This document shows, piece by piece, positions 43,455 through 52,090 of a stretch of 64,000 nucleotides of DNA. The translations under genes were made by a program, and so were the position numbers. How positions within the stretch are numbered: the first letter of the stretch is position 1; each line of letters starts with the position of its first letter. The stretch is from Haloferax sp046557615 (GTDB taxonomy: Archaea; Halobacteriota; Halobacteria; Halobacteriales; Haloferacaceae), in the NCBI RefSeq assembly GCF_046557615.1, contig NZ_JBKIII010000001.1:1612001-1676000 (forward strand), given 5' to 3'. A model generated the notes under the pieces. It was not told the origin of the DNA and did no database searches. It saw only the letters and a list, made by a program, of their open reading frames with translations.

Positions 43455-44633
43455 TTAGAACTGCTCTTGGATGATTTGCAGTGTCTCTTCGCGGTCGTCC
43501 CACGCGCAGAAGATTGCAACCGACGTTGCCGAGGTAATCACGTCGTGGATGTTGATGCCCGCATCAGAGATTGGCTGGACGATATCGAGGACGACGCCCG
43601 GGCGGTTGGGGAGTTCGCCACCCGTGACGCGAATGACGGCGATGTCGTCGTCCACGGTGACCGACGAGAGTGCCTCGTCGGCGATGACTCGGTCGTGGAG
43701 GACTGCTTCGGCGCGGTTGGCGTCGTCTTCATCGACGTAGAGCGTAATCGAGTCCATTCCCGAGGCGACCGAATCCACGTTGATAGATTCGTCACGCAGG
43801 GCGACAGAGAGGTCCGCGAGGATGCCCGGTCGGTTGCGAATCGCTCGGCCTGCGACCGTGAGACACGCGAGGGGTTCTTCCTGCATGTCGATGAGGTTCT
43901 TGAACTGGCCTTCGATGAGCGTCCCGCCAGTGAGTAGGTCGCCGTGTTGGTAGTGGACGACCCGAACGTCGAGGTGGTCGTCCTTGTAGGAGAGCGCCGA
44001 GGGAGCGACGACTTCCGCACCGCGGAAGGAGAGATTCCGAAGTTCGTCAACGGTGATGCGACCGACGTTTCGAGCACCTTCGACGACGCGTGGGTCACCC
44101 GTCATGACGCCTTCGACGTCGGTGACGATGACGACTTCGTCGGCGTCCATGTATTTGCCGAGCATGACGGCGGTGGTGTCAGAACCACCGCGGCCGAGCG
44201 TCGTAATCTCGCCTTCGAGGTTTTGTGCGAGGAATCCCGTGATGACGGGGACGACGCCGTCGAGGCCGTCGGCGAGTTTCGCGGCGCGTGCCTGCGTCGC
44301 TTCGACATCGACTTCGCCGAGGTCGTTCGTGATGACCGGCCACTCGTCCGAACCGGGTTCGACGAAGAGCGCATCGACACCGCGTGCGTTGAGTGCGGCT
44401 TTGAGCATGCGAACACTGGTTCGTTCGCCCATCGAGACGATTTCTGCTCGGTCGCGGTCGTCGGCTTCGAACTTGATTTCCTCGAGGAGGTCGTCGGTCG
44501 TCGACCCCATCGCGGATGCGACGACGGCGATTTCGTGGCCCGCTTCGACAGCGGCGGCAATCGAATCTGCCGCGCGGTTAATTCGGTCACCACTCCCGAG
44601 AGAGGTGCCGCCGAACTTGGCGACTACGCGCAT
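43455..44633 (-). CDS. lysC: Aspartate kinase
   Basis: 392 aa. KFGGTSLGSG, MGERTSVRM and GRGGSDTTAV are the catalytic kinase blocks. Two ACT domains end the protein (IRNRPGILADLSVAL; LPNRPGVVLDIVQ), typical of feedback-regulated aspartokinase. It starts the aspartate family of amino acids. Its mRNA has a ~45-nt leader with GGAGG a few nt before the ATG, and a TATA (GTTATACG, 44703-44711); it is one of the few genes here with a Shine-Dalgarno-like sequence. Confidence 0.94.
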   Translation of the reverse strand: MRVVAKFGGTSLGSGDRINRAADSIAAAVEAGHEIAVVASAMGSTTDDLLEEIKFEADDRDRAEIVSMGERTSVRMLKAALNARGVDALFVEPGSDEWPVITNDLGEVDVEATQARAAKLADGLDGVVPVITGFLAQNLEGEITTLGRGGSDTTAVMLGKYMDADEVVIVTDVEGVMTGDPRVVEGARNVGRITVDELRNLSFRGAEVVAPSALSYKDDHLDVRVVHYQHGDLLTGGTLIEGQFKNLIDMQEEPLACLTVAGRAIRNRPGILADLSVALRDESINVDSVASGMDSITLYVDEDDANRAEAVLHDRVIADEALSSVTVDDDIAVIRVTGGELPNRPGVVLDIVQPISDAGINIHDVITSATSVAIFCAWDDREETLQIIQEQF

Positions 44634-44821
44634 GGTCCCTCCGAGCGCGCTCGTCGTAGCGTCTGTTGGTGCTCAATCATGCGATTGGCTAACGCGGCGG
44701 GACGTATAACTATGTCCTCTTTTTCAACGGTTGCCACCTTCCGTGAATTCGACAGACAGAGCGGCGATTTTGTGGAGTTTTTGGGCGGAGGTTTATACCC
44801 GAAGGAGGGGAATTATCGACT

Positions 44822-45253
44822 ATGGATGTGCGAGACGCCGTCGAAACGGATGCAGACAAGCTTGCGGCCCTTGCAGACGCGCCGACGGCCGCGATGCGAC
44901 GACTCATCCGCGAGCGGACGGTTCGCGTTGCGACCGACGACCTCGGTGCGGACCCGAACGTCGATGCGCCCTCCGCCTCGGAACCGATTCACGGCTTCGT
45001 CGGCTTCGACGTTCGCGACGGTGTCGTCCACGTCACTCGACTCGATGGGACCGAAACTGCCGTCGAGCGACTGCTCGAAGAACCGCTCGGTTTCGCCGCC
45101 ACAGAGAGCTTTCCAGTCGAGATATTACTCGTCGAATCCGAAGCCAATCTCGCTGACACCGTCGAACAAGCGGGCTTCGAGCGTCTCGGGTACGGCCCGC
45201 GCTTCGACGGCGAACAGACGGTACTCTATCGGTTAGACGAAACGGCCGAGTGA
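44822..45253 (+). CDS. GNAT-like acetyltransferase family protein
   Basis: 143 aa. Starts MDVRDAVETDADKLAALAD, the N-terminal strand-helix of GNAT enzymes, and ends AGFERLGYGPRFDGEQTVLYR, the last two strands. The central acetyl-CoA loop (Q/RxxGxG/A) is not recognisable, so it may be degenerate. Divergent from lysC; TATA GGTTTATAC about 27 nt upstream. Confidence 0.65.
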   Translation: MDVRDAVETDADKLAALADAPTAAMRRLIRERTVRVATDDLGADPNVDAPSASEPIHGFVGFDVRDGVVHVTRLDGTETAVERLLEEPLGFAATESFPVEILLVESEANLADTVEQAGFERLGYGPRFDGEQTVLYRLDETAE

Positions 45254-45315
45254 GAAACCGAAGTAGAGGCGACGGGCCCAGAGGCAACGACTGCAACGGC
45301 GACGACGCGCCGGAT

Positions 45316-46914
45316 TTAGCTGAACTTACGAACGGTCATACTGAGCGTGTCGAGGTCGACGATGGGCGCGTAGCCCGAGTCGGGGTTGATGTTGACGGAC
45401 TTCTGGAAGTCAGTCTGTGACTGCCAACATCCCGAGTTGACCGCGAGGACGTTGTGGTACTTCCCCCAGCCGAGTTTGTGGACGTGGCCGGTGTGGAAGA
45501 TGTCGGGGACTTCCTCCATCACGAGGTAGTCTTGTTCTTCGGGTGCGAGACGAGTGTGGCCACCGAACTGTGGGGCGACGTGTCGCTTTTTCAGGAGTTG
45601 GTACATCGCCTTGTGCGGTTCGTCGTAACTCGCCTTCTCGGCGGGCAGTTCGGCGATAACTTCGTCCAGCGAGACGCCGTGGTACATGAGGATGTTGACG
45701 CCTTCGAGGTTGACCATCGCCGGGTTGCTCACGATTCGAGGGTCGTGAGCCGACATGATGTCCCGAAGGTTCTCGTCGAATCCGGGCTGTGGTTCGGCGA
45801 GGCGAACCGCGTCGTGGTTGCCCGGAATCATCACGATATCGAGGTCACCCGGAACCTGCTTGAGGTGTTCGGAGAAGGCCTCGTACTGCTCGTAGATGTC
45901 GATAATCGTTAGTTCCTTGTCCTGATTCGGGTAGACGCCGACACCTTCGACCATATCGCCCGCGATGAGCAGGTACTCGACGTGTTCTGCCTCTTCGGTG
46001 TGGAGCCAGTTCGCAAACTCGTTCCACGCGTCTTCCATGAACTCCTGGCTGCCAACGTGAACGTCCGAGATGAGTGCGGCCTGCACGTGGCGGTCGGCCG
46101 TGTTCGGTCGGTGACCACGAGGTACGTCGGGGAAGTGGAGCGAATCGACGAACAGAATGCCTGCGTCGCTGGAGAGCGTTCCCTGCACGGCGATACACTC
46201 GTCCATGAGGAGTTCGTTCACGGCATCCGCGGTGTCGCGGTCTTTCATCACGAGACACGGGAACGTCCCCGTCGTGTCTTCGAGTTCGATGAGCCAGTGG
46301 CCGCTCTTGGTGGAGCGAACGTCGTTGACGAGCCCAATCAACTCGGCTTCCTCACCGCCGGACATATTGGAAATCGCCTTCGCGGGGCGATGGTTGACCC
46401 GACCGCGAAGCATCTTCGAGAGCTTCTCGTAGCGGTCGCGGAACACCTTCACGAAGTCGTCGTACTCGCCGGTTCCGGTCGATTCGCCCGTCATGTCGTT
46501 GGCGATAGCGAGCGAGCGAAGCGAGAAGTCTGGATTCCGGCCAGACCACGACCCCCCTGTTTCGGATGGAGATGTAGATTCAGGAACATCCGGGCTAGCG
46601 GGCGATGTTGCAGGCGAAACGGGGGGGTGTGAATCGGTGTCGTGACCGGATATCTTCCGGTGGGCCGACGAGGTTTTCTCGTCGTCACTCGCAGTCTCTG
46701 ACCCCGACGGGTCCGAGACGGGTGCAGACGCGAGCACCTCACGAACGTGGACAGCAGTGATGCGGAGCGCGTCGTCGGGCGTCGATTCGACGACCTGTGC
46801 GAGCGTGAGCCCGGGGTCGTCAGAACCGGCGATGAGTGTCACGGCCTCGCGTTCTGCGTTGTAGCCGCGACTCACGAGTGCCCGAACGATGCGCGCCGGC
46901 GTCTCCAAAGGCAC
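45316..46914 (-). CDS. polD1: DNA polymerase D small subunit (DP1)
   Basis: 532 aa from the GTG at 46914 (VPLETPARIVRALVSRGYN), the usual start of the haloarchaeal protein; a far longer open frame upstream is an artefact on the strand opposite sec11. After an N-terminal helical domain and a Ser/Asp/Pro linker (~residues 75-130) follow the OB fold and the Mre11-like calcineurin phosphoesterase (DVHVGS, GDMVEG, GNHDAV, GHVHKLG), the 3'-5' proofreading subunit. An ORB-like sequence lies in the linker-coding part (46551-46571). Confidence 0.92.
   Translation of the reverse strand: MPLETPARIVRALVSRGYNAEREAVTLIAGSDDPGLTLAQVVESTPDDALRITAVHVREVLASAPVSDPSGSETASDDEKTSSAHRKISGHDTDSHPPVSPATSPASPDVPESTSPSETGGSWSGRNPDFSLRSLAIANDMTGESTGTGEYDDFVKVFRDRYEKLSKMLRGRVNHRPAKAISNMSGGEEAELIGLVNDVRSTKSGHWLIELEDTTGTFPCLVMKDRDTADAVNELLMDECIAVQGTLSSDAGILFVDSLHFPDVPRGHRPNTADRHVQAALISDVHVGSQEFMEDAWNEFANWLHTEEAEHVEYLLIAGDMVEGVGVYPNQDKELTIIDIYEQYEAFSEHLKQVPGDLDIVMIPGNHDAVRLAEPQPGFDENLRDIMSAHDPRIVSNPAMVNLEGVNILMYHGVSLDEVIAELPAEKASYDEPHKAMYQLLKKRHVAPQFGGHTRLAPEEQDYLVMEEVPDIFHTGHVHKLGWGKYHNVLAVNSGCWQSQTDFQKSVNINPDSGYAPIVDLDTLSMTVRKFS
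46551..46571 (-). other. ORB-like site inside polD1
   Basis: Minus strand CTCCATCCGAAACAGGGGGG then T: TCCA, CGAAAC and the G run retained. It codes for part of a Ser/Gly/Thr linker (PSETGGS), where protein constraint is low. Confidence 0.45.
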
Positions 46915-46993
46915 ACCGCCGAGTGGGTGAAGCGACGCCAAAAGGGTGCCGAAACCCAGAACGTTGAAACCCGGTCCGGCTAAACGGTGGATG

Positions 46994-47806
46994 ATGAGTG
47001 CTGACGATGGGCGTCCGCCGAGCAATACGCCCTCCAGTAATCGCGACTCTACGTCTCCGCCCGCTACGAGCGAAGACCGCACACCAACTCCCTCCAGGGA
47101 CCACGACGACGAAGGGTTGTTGCGTCGGTTCTTGACGGCACAAGACGGGCCATTGCTGTTCCTCCGCGAGACGCTGACCAGCGTCGGTGCCGTGTTACTT
47201 ATCGGCGCGCTGCTCTTCGCCATCAGCGGTGTGTGGCCGCCGATGGTCGCCGTCGAGAGCGGAAGTATGGACCCGCACATGCAGAAAGGCGACCTGATAT
47301 TCATCACGGGACCCGAACGATTTGCGCCCGATGCCGCCATCGACGAGACCGCCGTCGTCACCGCCGAAACAGGCCAAGAGGCAGGCTATCGCACGTTCAA
47401 AGGCTACGGAAGCGTCATCGTCTACGACAATCCGAGCCTCGGCGGCCCACCGATTATTCATCGGTCGATGCTCTGGGTCGAAGAAGGTGAAAACTGGTAT
47501 GACAGAGCAAATCCGGAGTACATGAACGCCAACAACTGCGAGGAACTCACCTACTGTCCCGCACCGTATTCCGGGTTCATCACGAAAGGCGATGCCAACC
47601 CCGGGTACGACCAGGTGAGCGGCATCAGCGCCCCAGTGAGACCCGAGTGGGTCCAAGGTGTCGCACGCATTCGCATTCCCTTCCTCGGATGGGTTCGCCT
47701 GACGCTCGGCGGGGCTCTATCGGCTGCAACGCCGCTGACGCCAGGAACGGGCATCGCTTCGAGTGGAATAGTGGCATCACAGACGGCGCTCGCACTCGGT
47801 TACTGA
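46994..47806 (+). CDS. sec11: Signal peptidase I, archaeal Sec11 type
   Basis: 270 aa. Catalytic Ser91 in ESGSMDP, catalytic His156 in PPIIHRSM (His replaces the bacterial Lys, as in Sec11), and a membrane span around residues 60-80. A soluble N-terminal acidic lead precedes the span. It removes signal peptides at the outer face. Two adjacent ATGs (46991, 46994) are available. Divergent from polD1 with 79 nt between starts. Confidence 0.92.
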   Translation: MSADDGRPPSNTPSSNRDSTSPPATSEDRTPTPSRDHDDEGLLRRFLTAQDGPLLFLRETLTSVGAVLLIGALLFAISGVWPPMVAVESGSMDPHMQKGDLIFITGPERFAPDAAIDETAVVTAETGQEAGYRTFKGYGSVIVYDNPSLGGPPIIHRSMLWVEEGENWYDRANPEYMNANNCEELTYCPAPYSGFITKGDANPGYDQVSGISAPVRPEWVQGVARIRIPFLGWVRLTLGGALSAATPLTPGTGIASSGIVASQTALALGY

Positions 47807-47899
47807 ATCGGGGTCGCTCACCTACTGAATCGCGTTCTATTCTGCGGTCGAGAGAAGCGTGGATTTTGGGAGAACCATCGAACCGCTCGGGTGTCGAAG

Positions 47900-49504
47900 T
47901 TAGTTGTCGAAGCGCGCTTGGACGAAGGGTTGTGCGCTCTCGATGTCGCCGAGACGAGAGTCCGAGAGGAGGACCGCTTCGGTCTCGTCGATGGGAACCG
48001 AGAGGCTGATTTCTTTCGTCCGGCCGTAGCGACCTTTCGAGACGACGACGGCGTTAACGATGCCGAGCATGTCGAGTTCGGAGATGAGGTCGGTCACGCG
48101 CCGCTGGGTGAGGATGTCGGCGTCGATTTCCTCGCAGAGGCGTTTGTAGATGTTGAACACCTCTCCCGTGTTGATGTTGCGGACACCGTTCTTCTCGAGG
48201 AGGATGATAGAAAAGAGGACGATTTTCGACTGCGTGGGGAGCGTGCGAACGACTTCGACGACCCGGTCGAGTTCGATTTTATCCTGTGCCTGACGTACGT
48301 GTGCTTCTTCGACGGTGTCGGCCTGTCCGCGTTCGGCGAGTTCGCCAGCAGTACGAAGCAAGTCGAGTGCGCGGCGAGCGTCACCGTGTTCCTGCGCGGC
48401 GAACGCCGCACACAGCGGAATCACGTCTTCGGTGAGGGCACCGGACTTGAACGCCACGTCCGCGCGGTGTTGGAGAATGTCGCGAAGTTGGTTCGCATCG
48501 TAGGGTGGGAAGACGATTTCCTCTTCACCGAGACTCGATTTGACCCGTGGGTCCAGAAAGTCGGTGAACTTCAGGTCGTTCGAGATACCCATGATGGAGA
48601 TGCGAGAATTGTTCAGTTCCGAGTTCATCCGCGAGAGGTTATACAGCGTGTCGTCGCCCGATTTTTCGACGAGTTTGTCGATTTCGTCGAGCATGATGAC
48701 GACCACGCGCTCTTTGTAGTCTACGGCGTCGAAGAAGGTAGTATAGACGCGGTCTGTCGGCCACCCTGTCATGGGGACGGTCTCCATCTCGTCAGCGTCT
48801 TCGGCGAGTTCCTCCGCACGCTCGTCGATTTCTGCAATGGAACTGTAGGGGGTATCGTCGAGCGCGTTTGGGTTCTCTGTCGCGTGCGTTCGCATCTCGT
48901 CGAGTTGGTCAAGTTCGGTCTCGATACGCTCGATGTTCTTCTCGATGAACTTGTTTGCCAACTGCGCGAGGACGCGATACTGCGTGTCGGTTACCTCGCA
49001 GTTGATGTACTCGACTTCACAGGGGACATCGTACTTCTGCGAAGTCGATTCGAGTTCTTGGCTCACGAACTTCGCGCTCGCGGTCTTTCCGGTCCCGGTC
49101 TTTCCGTAGATGAGGATGTTCGATGGTGTCTCACCTCGAAGTGCAGAGACGAGAATCGTCGCCATCTGATTGATTTGGTCGGTCCGGTGCGGGAGTTCGT
49201 GTGGCGTGTACGAGGGGCGAAGCACCTCTTTGTTCTCGAAGATTGGTTCGCCTGCGAGCAGGTCGTCGAACAGTCCCTTCGAGTTCTCGTCGCTGTTCAA
49301 CACGACCTTGTCGAGTCCGACGTCGGGATCCTTGTGCTGGTCGACGTCGGTCCCTTCGGAGATATCAGTGTCAGGGCCGATACTCGCCTCGATATCGATT
49401 TCGTCCATCGTCACTTCTTCCGAAGTTTCAGACGAGTCGCTCTCCGGGTCGGTTCGGCCATCGTATCCATCGTCACCACGTGACATCTCGTCGTCGTCCA
49501 TCAT
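47900..49504 (-). CDS. orc1: Origin-recognition protein Orc1/Cdc6
   Basis: 534 aa. Walker A IYGKTGTGKTA, Walker B VVIMLDEIDKL, sensor 1 ISNDLKFTDFL, and a C-terminal winged helix with VTDLISELDMLG. The ~95-residue acidic N-terminus is haloarchaeal. It sits next to the origin and initiates replication from it. A perfect ORB lies in its leader/promoter (49509-49530), which predicts that Orc1 controls its own transcription. Met 49504 is first of two adjacent; Met 49486 is possible. Confidence 0.96.
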   Translation of the reverse strand: MMDDDEMSRGDDGYDGRTDPESDSSETSEEVTMDEIDIEASIGPDTDISEGTDVDQHKDPDVGLDKVVLNSDENSKGLFDDLLAGEPIFENKEVLRPSYTPHELPHRTDQINQMATILVSALRGETPSNILIYGKTGTGKTASAKFVSQELESTSQKYDVPCEVEYINCEVTDTQYRVLAQLANKFIEKNIERIETELDQLDEMRTHATENPNALDDTPYSSIAEIDERAEELAEDADEMETVPMTGWPTDRVYTTFFDAVDYKERVVVIMLDEIDKLVEKSGDDTLYNLSRMNSELNNSRISIMGISNDLKFTDFLDPRVKSSLGEEEIVFPPYDANQLRDILQHRADVAFKSGALTEDVIPLCAAFAAQEHGDARRALDLLRTAGELAERGQADTVEEAHVRQAQDKIELDRVVEVVRTLPTQSKIVLFSIILLEKNGVRNINTGEVFNIYKRLCEEIDADILTQRRVTDLISELDMLGIVNAVVVSKGRYGRTKEISLSVPIDETEAVLLSDSRLGDIESAQPFVQARFDN

Positions 49505-49508
49505 GTGT

Positions 49509-49530
49509 ACCCCCTTGTTTCGAGTGGAAC
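49509..49530 (-). other. ORB repeat 1 (in orc1 leader)
   Basis: Minus strand GTTCCACTCGAAACAAGGGG then GT: a full ORB. It lies 5 nt from the orc1 start codon, covering the region from the promoter's end to the start. Confidence 0.85.
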
Positions 49531-49639
49531 GCGCCGGTGAAACGGCCGAAATCAGACGGGAAACCCGGTATACGGGGTTTTCGTCTTTGAAGCCGAAAAA
49601 GGCGCGTCCAGATGATGCAAAGGAACCAAACGAATAGCC

Positions 49640-49700
49640 GGTACAAAAGTCTTACTTCTCTAACTCATTAATGAACTAGTAATCAAGTCAGTCAATCGAA
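49640..49700. other. AT-rich tract near orc1
   Basis: CTCATTAATGAACTAGTAAT lies in 49659-49682, the most AT-rich short stretch near orc1. It holds CTAG at 49676. It could be a second unwinding element or the orc1 upstream region. Confidence 0.4.
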
Positions 49701-49894
49701 CGAGAAAAATCTCGTGAAGAAATCACCGTCCGTGTCGGTTGTGTGGCATCGCGTCGGTGTAGATTTCGAGCTGGTGTAGACACCACATCGGTGTAGACGA
49801 ATCGCGCTGAGCTGGCCTCGTGACGACTAACAAACTCACGATTCACGATTAGTTCACCCACGAACAGCACCACAACCAGCACAACGCCGAACAC

Positions 49895-49929
49895 GTGGTA
49901 CCTTACACTGTGGTACCTTACACTGTGGC
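49895..49929. repeat. 15-bp tandem repeat in the origin
   Basis: GTGGTACCTTACACT occurs at 49895-49909 and 49910-49924, followed by a partial third copy beginning GTGG. It does not resemble an ORB. Confidence 0.85.
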
Positions 49930-50139
49930 ACCCTCCAGGATACAACTTCCACGTGACACCTTGCGTATCGAACGCGCGCTGGCACATGTCGTCTCCGACC
50001 GACCTCATCGACGCGACTTCCTCGGTCGCCGCAAGTCAGCGAACGACAAATCGCTAGACGGAGTGTCAATCAATCACGACAGCGGCCAACGGTAAAGATG
50101 GGCTAGATATCCACTCCAGAAGAATTTTCGGCGGGTTCC

Positions 50140-50160
50140 ACCCCTTTATTTCGTGTGGAG
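50140..50160 (-). other. ORB repeat 2
   Basis: Minus strand CTCCACACGAAATAAAGGGG then T. It has the same orientation as repeats 1 and 3. Confidence 0.75.
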
Positions 50161-50291
50161 ACGAGAAAATCTTCGATTGCTGATGTGACTCGTGAGAGAC
50201 GCGGATACGAGATTTTTCTGAGCCCGTGATTCCGAATAGAAGTCGGGTGTTTCCAGTTCGACGGGAAACCCCTCGGTGTGAACTCCCCCAC

Positions 50292-50313
50292 ACCCCTTTG
50301 TTTCGGGTGGAAC
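50292..50313 (-). other. ORB repeat 3
   Basis: Minus strand GTTCCACCCGAAACAAAGGG then GT: a near-ideal ORB. It forms the left border of the AT-rich element. Confidence 0.85.
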
Positions 50314-50351
50314 ACAACGAAGGTGTGGGGCCGAATTCGTGACCACTCTAG

Positions 50352-50430
50352 ACACTTGGGTTTTATTACCACCAACATCTTACCAAATCCGTAATAGAGG
50401 CAAATGGATTATTATTGTGGGGTTGTGTGG
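50352..50430. other. Duplex unwinding element candidate
   Basis: TTTTATTACC, CCGTAATAG and GGATTATTATTG lie in an AT-rich tract bordered by ORB 3 (minus) and ORB 4 (plus). This arrangement is the standard haloarchaeal origin core. Confidence 0.7.
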
Positions 50431-50486
50431 TTAAATCAAGGTTCGCTCTCCGTCTAGCGGTTTCACCCCCGACACCCCTTCGAGCG

Positions 50487-50508
50487 TCTCCACCTGAAAC
50501 GAGGGGGT
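50487..50508 (+). other. ORB repeat 4 (inverted)
   Basis: Plus strand TCTCCACCTGAAACGAGGGG then GT. It faces repeats 2 and 3 across the AT-rich element. Confidence 0.85.
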
Positions 50509-50610
50509 GGGGGTGTTACGCCTCTCGCGCCCGATTTCAATACCAACGTCTGACAGGTTATCGACGTGGATTTTCGGCTAATCCGTCGAGATTGACACGC
50601 TGAATGGGCC

Positions 50611-50630
50611 ATCCCCCGATTTCAAGTCCA
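50611..50630 (-). other. Degenerate ORB-like sequence
   Basis: Minus strand TGGACTTGAAATCGGGGGAT. It keeps ACTTGAAA and the G run, but has altered TCC. It may be a decayed or low-affinity ORB. Confidence 0.35.
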
Positions 50631-50861
50631 TCGCGATGCCGTCATCTACTGGAGTGTTAGCACACGACTCTGTCTGTATCGACACGAAATCTTGATCTGT
50701 GCTTTGTGTTCTCGTGGCACACGCTGCCTCCGAAGTCCTCGACTGATTCTAACGACACCAGTACGCGCACACGCGAAAGAAACAATGTAAGGGTATGGTG
50801 AATTACCACCTCCCGGTAGCAGAAGTACGTATTTCGTGAATATTAACGCTGAAACCGCCGT

Positions 50862-50883
50862 TTTCGACCCGAAGCGAGGGGGT
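50862..50883 (+). other. Degenerate ORB-like sequence near oapA
   Basis: TTTCGACCCGAAGCGAGGGG then GT. Two conserved positions deviate from the ORB core. It lies upstream of the oapA promoter (TATA near 50932-50940). Confidence 0.4.
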
Positions 50884-51006
50884 TTTCAATTCTGTTGTTC
50901 TGTCTCAAACGTGACTGATGTCTGACGTAGTGCTTAAGTGAGTACGGTTGGGTCATACCTGCATACGCCCTCCACGAAGACATTCGGGAGGAGCGGGAGG
51001 CCTCAG

Positions 51007-51648
51007 ATGGGACTGCTTACAGATCTTAGAGACAGCATCTCACGAGCCGTCGACCGGCTCTTTTCGGAGAGCGAGCCAAAGCGAATCGGTATCTATGGCC
51101 CGCCAAACGCCGGGAAGACGACTCTTGCAAATCGTATCGCCCGTGACTGGACTGGTGACGCCATCGGTCCCGAGAGCCACATCCCCCACGAGACTCGCCG
51201 TGCTCGCCGCAAGGAGAACGTCGAGATCGAACGTGACGGGAAGAAAGTCACTATCGACATCGTCGACACGCCGGGTGTCACGACCAAGGTAGACTACAAA
51301 GAGTTTCTCGACCACGACATGGAGAAAGACGACGCCGTCCGGCGGTCCCGCGAGGCCACCGAGGGCGTCGCCGAGGCTATGCACTGGCTTCGTGAAGACG
51401 TCGATGGCGTCATCTACGTGCTCGACAGCACGAAAGACCCCATCTCGCAGGTCAACACGATGCTCATCGGCATCATCGAGAGTCAGAACCTCCCGGTGCT
51501 CATCTTCGCAAACAAAATCGACCTCGAAGATTCGAACGTCGAGCGCATCGCCAACGCATACCCACAGCACGAGACGGTCGAACTCTCGGCGCTCGAAGGA
51601 GAAAATATGGACGAAGTGTACGCGAAAATCGCACAGTACTTTGGGTGA
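51007..51648 (+). CDS. oapA: Origin-associated GTP-binding protein OapA
   Basis: 213 aa, Era-like GTPase: G1 GPPNAGKTT, G3 DTPG, G4 NKID. The ATG at 51007 (MGLLTDLRDS) is preceded by a GGAGG motif (50992-51004 region); a GTG 69 nt upstream would add an atypical lead. TATA GCTTAAGTG (50932-50940) implies a ~45-nt leader. First of the three oap genes next to the Haloferax origin; proposed to influence replication or ribosome assembly. Confidence 0.9.
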   Translation: MGLLTDLRDSISRAVDRLFSESEPKRIGIYGPPNAGKTTLANRIARDWTGDAIGPESHIPHETRRARRKENVEIERDGKKVTIDIVDTPGVTTKVDYKEFLDHDMEKDDAVRRSREATEGVAEAMHWLREDVDGVIYVLDSTKDPISQVNTMLIGIIESQNLPVLIFANKIDLEDSNVERIANAYPQHETVELSALEGENMDEVYAKIAQYFG

Positions 51649-51653
51649 ATGTA

Positions 51654-52043
51654 ATGCCTGAAGCGAAAGCATCCGACGGGAACTCGGGGGTTCAGATAGA
51701 CCTGATTAGCGGCAACCGGATGTCGAATCTCACCAGCATGGAGAAGATTCGGCTCATCCTCGATGGGGTCCGCGATGGAAACATCGTCATCCTCGAAGAG
51801 GGGCTCGCACCGGAAGAAGAGTCCAAACTCATCGAAGTGACGATGGCTGAAATCAGCCCAGACGAGTTCAACGGTATCGAAATCGAGACGTATCCAAGTT
51901 CGCAAGCTGGCGACCAAGGATTCCTCGACCGACTCATGGGCCGACAGTCAGCAGCCAAGCTGACGGTCATCGGTCCAGCGAATCAAATCGAGACACTCCA
52001 CAAAGACGAGAACCTCATCAGCGCACTCGTCTCGCGGAAGTAA
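51654..52043 (+). CDS. oapB: Origin-associated protein OapB (DUF2073)
   Basis: 129 aa, acidic, begins 5 nt after oapA (ATG 51654). The block MEKIRLILDGVRDGNIVILE is characteristic of archaeal DUF2073 proteins, which occur beside this GTPase. No catalytic motif is visible. Co-transcribed with oapA and probably a partner of it. Confidence 0.87.
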   Translation: MPEAKASDGNSGVQIDLISGNRMSNLTSMEKIRLILDGVRDGNIVILEEGLAPEEESKLIEVTMAEISPDEFNGIEIETYPSSQAGDQGFLDRLMGRQSAAKLTVIGPANQIETLHKDENLISALVSRK

Positions 52044-52090
52044 GGAGTCGAACAGACGAAGCACGCGCCACCCGGCGCCCACATCCACCA

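Larger units (their letters stand above)
49505..51006. other. oriC1: Chromosomal replication origin (oriC1)
   Basis: About 1.5 kb without a gene, between orc1 and oapA. It contains four clear and two degenerate ORB repeats, an AT-rich element around 50352-50430 flanked by oppositely oriented ORBs, a second AT-rich tract around 49640-49700, a 15-bp tandem repeat, and five CTAG sites within 780 nt. ORFs in this stretch have no plausible composition or family. Adjacency to orc1 and the oap genes matches the Haloferax main origin. Confidence 0.93.

Noticed and set aside
45316..47361. 681-codon minus frame as a giant DP1
   Set aside because: The N-terminal part is antisense to sec11; DP1 starts at the GTG at 46914.
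50415..50603. Small ORFs within the origin
   Set aside because: They run through ORB 4 and AT-rich DNA; no protein-like composition.
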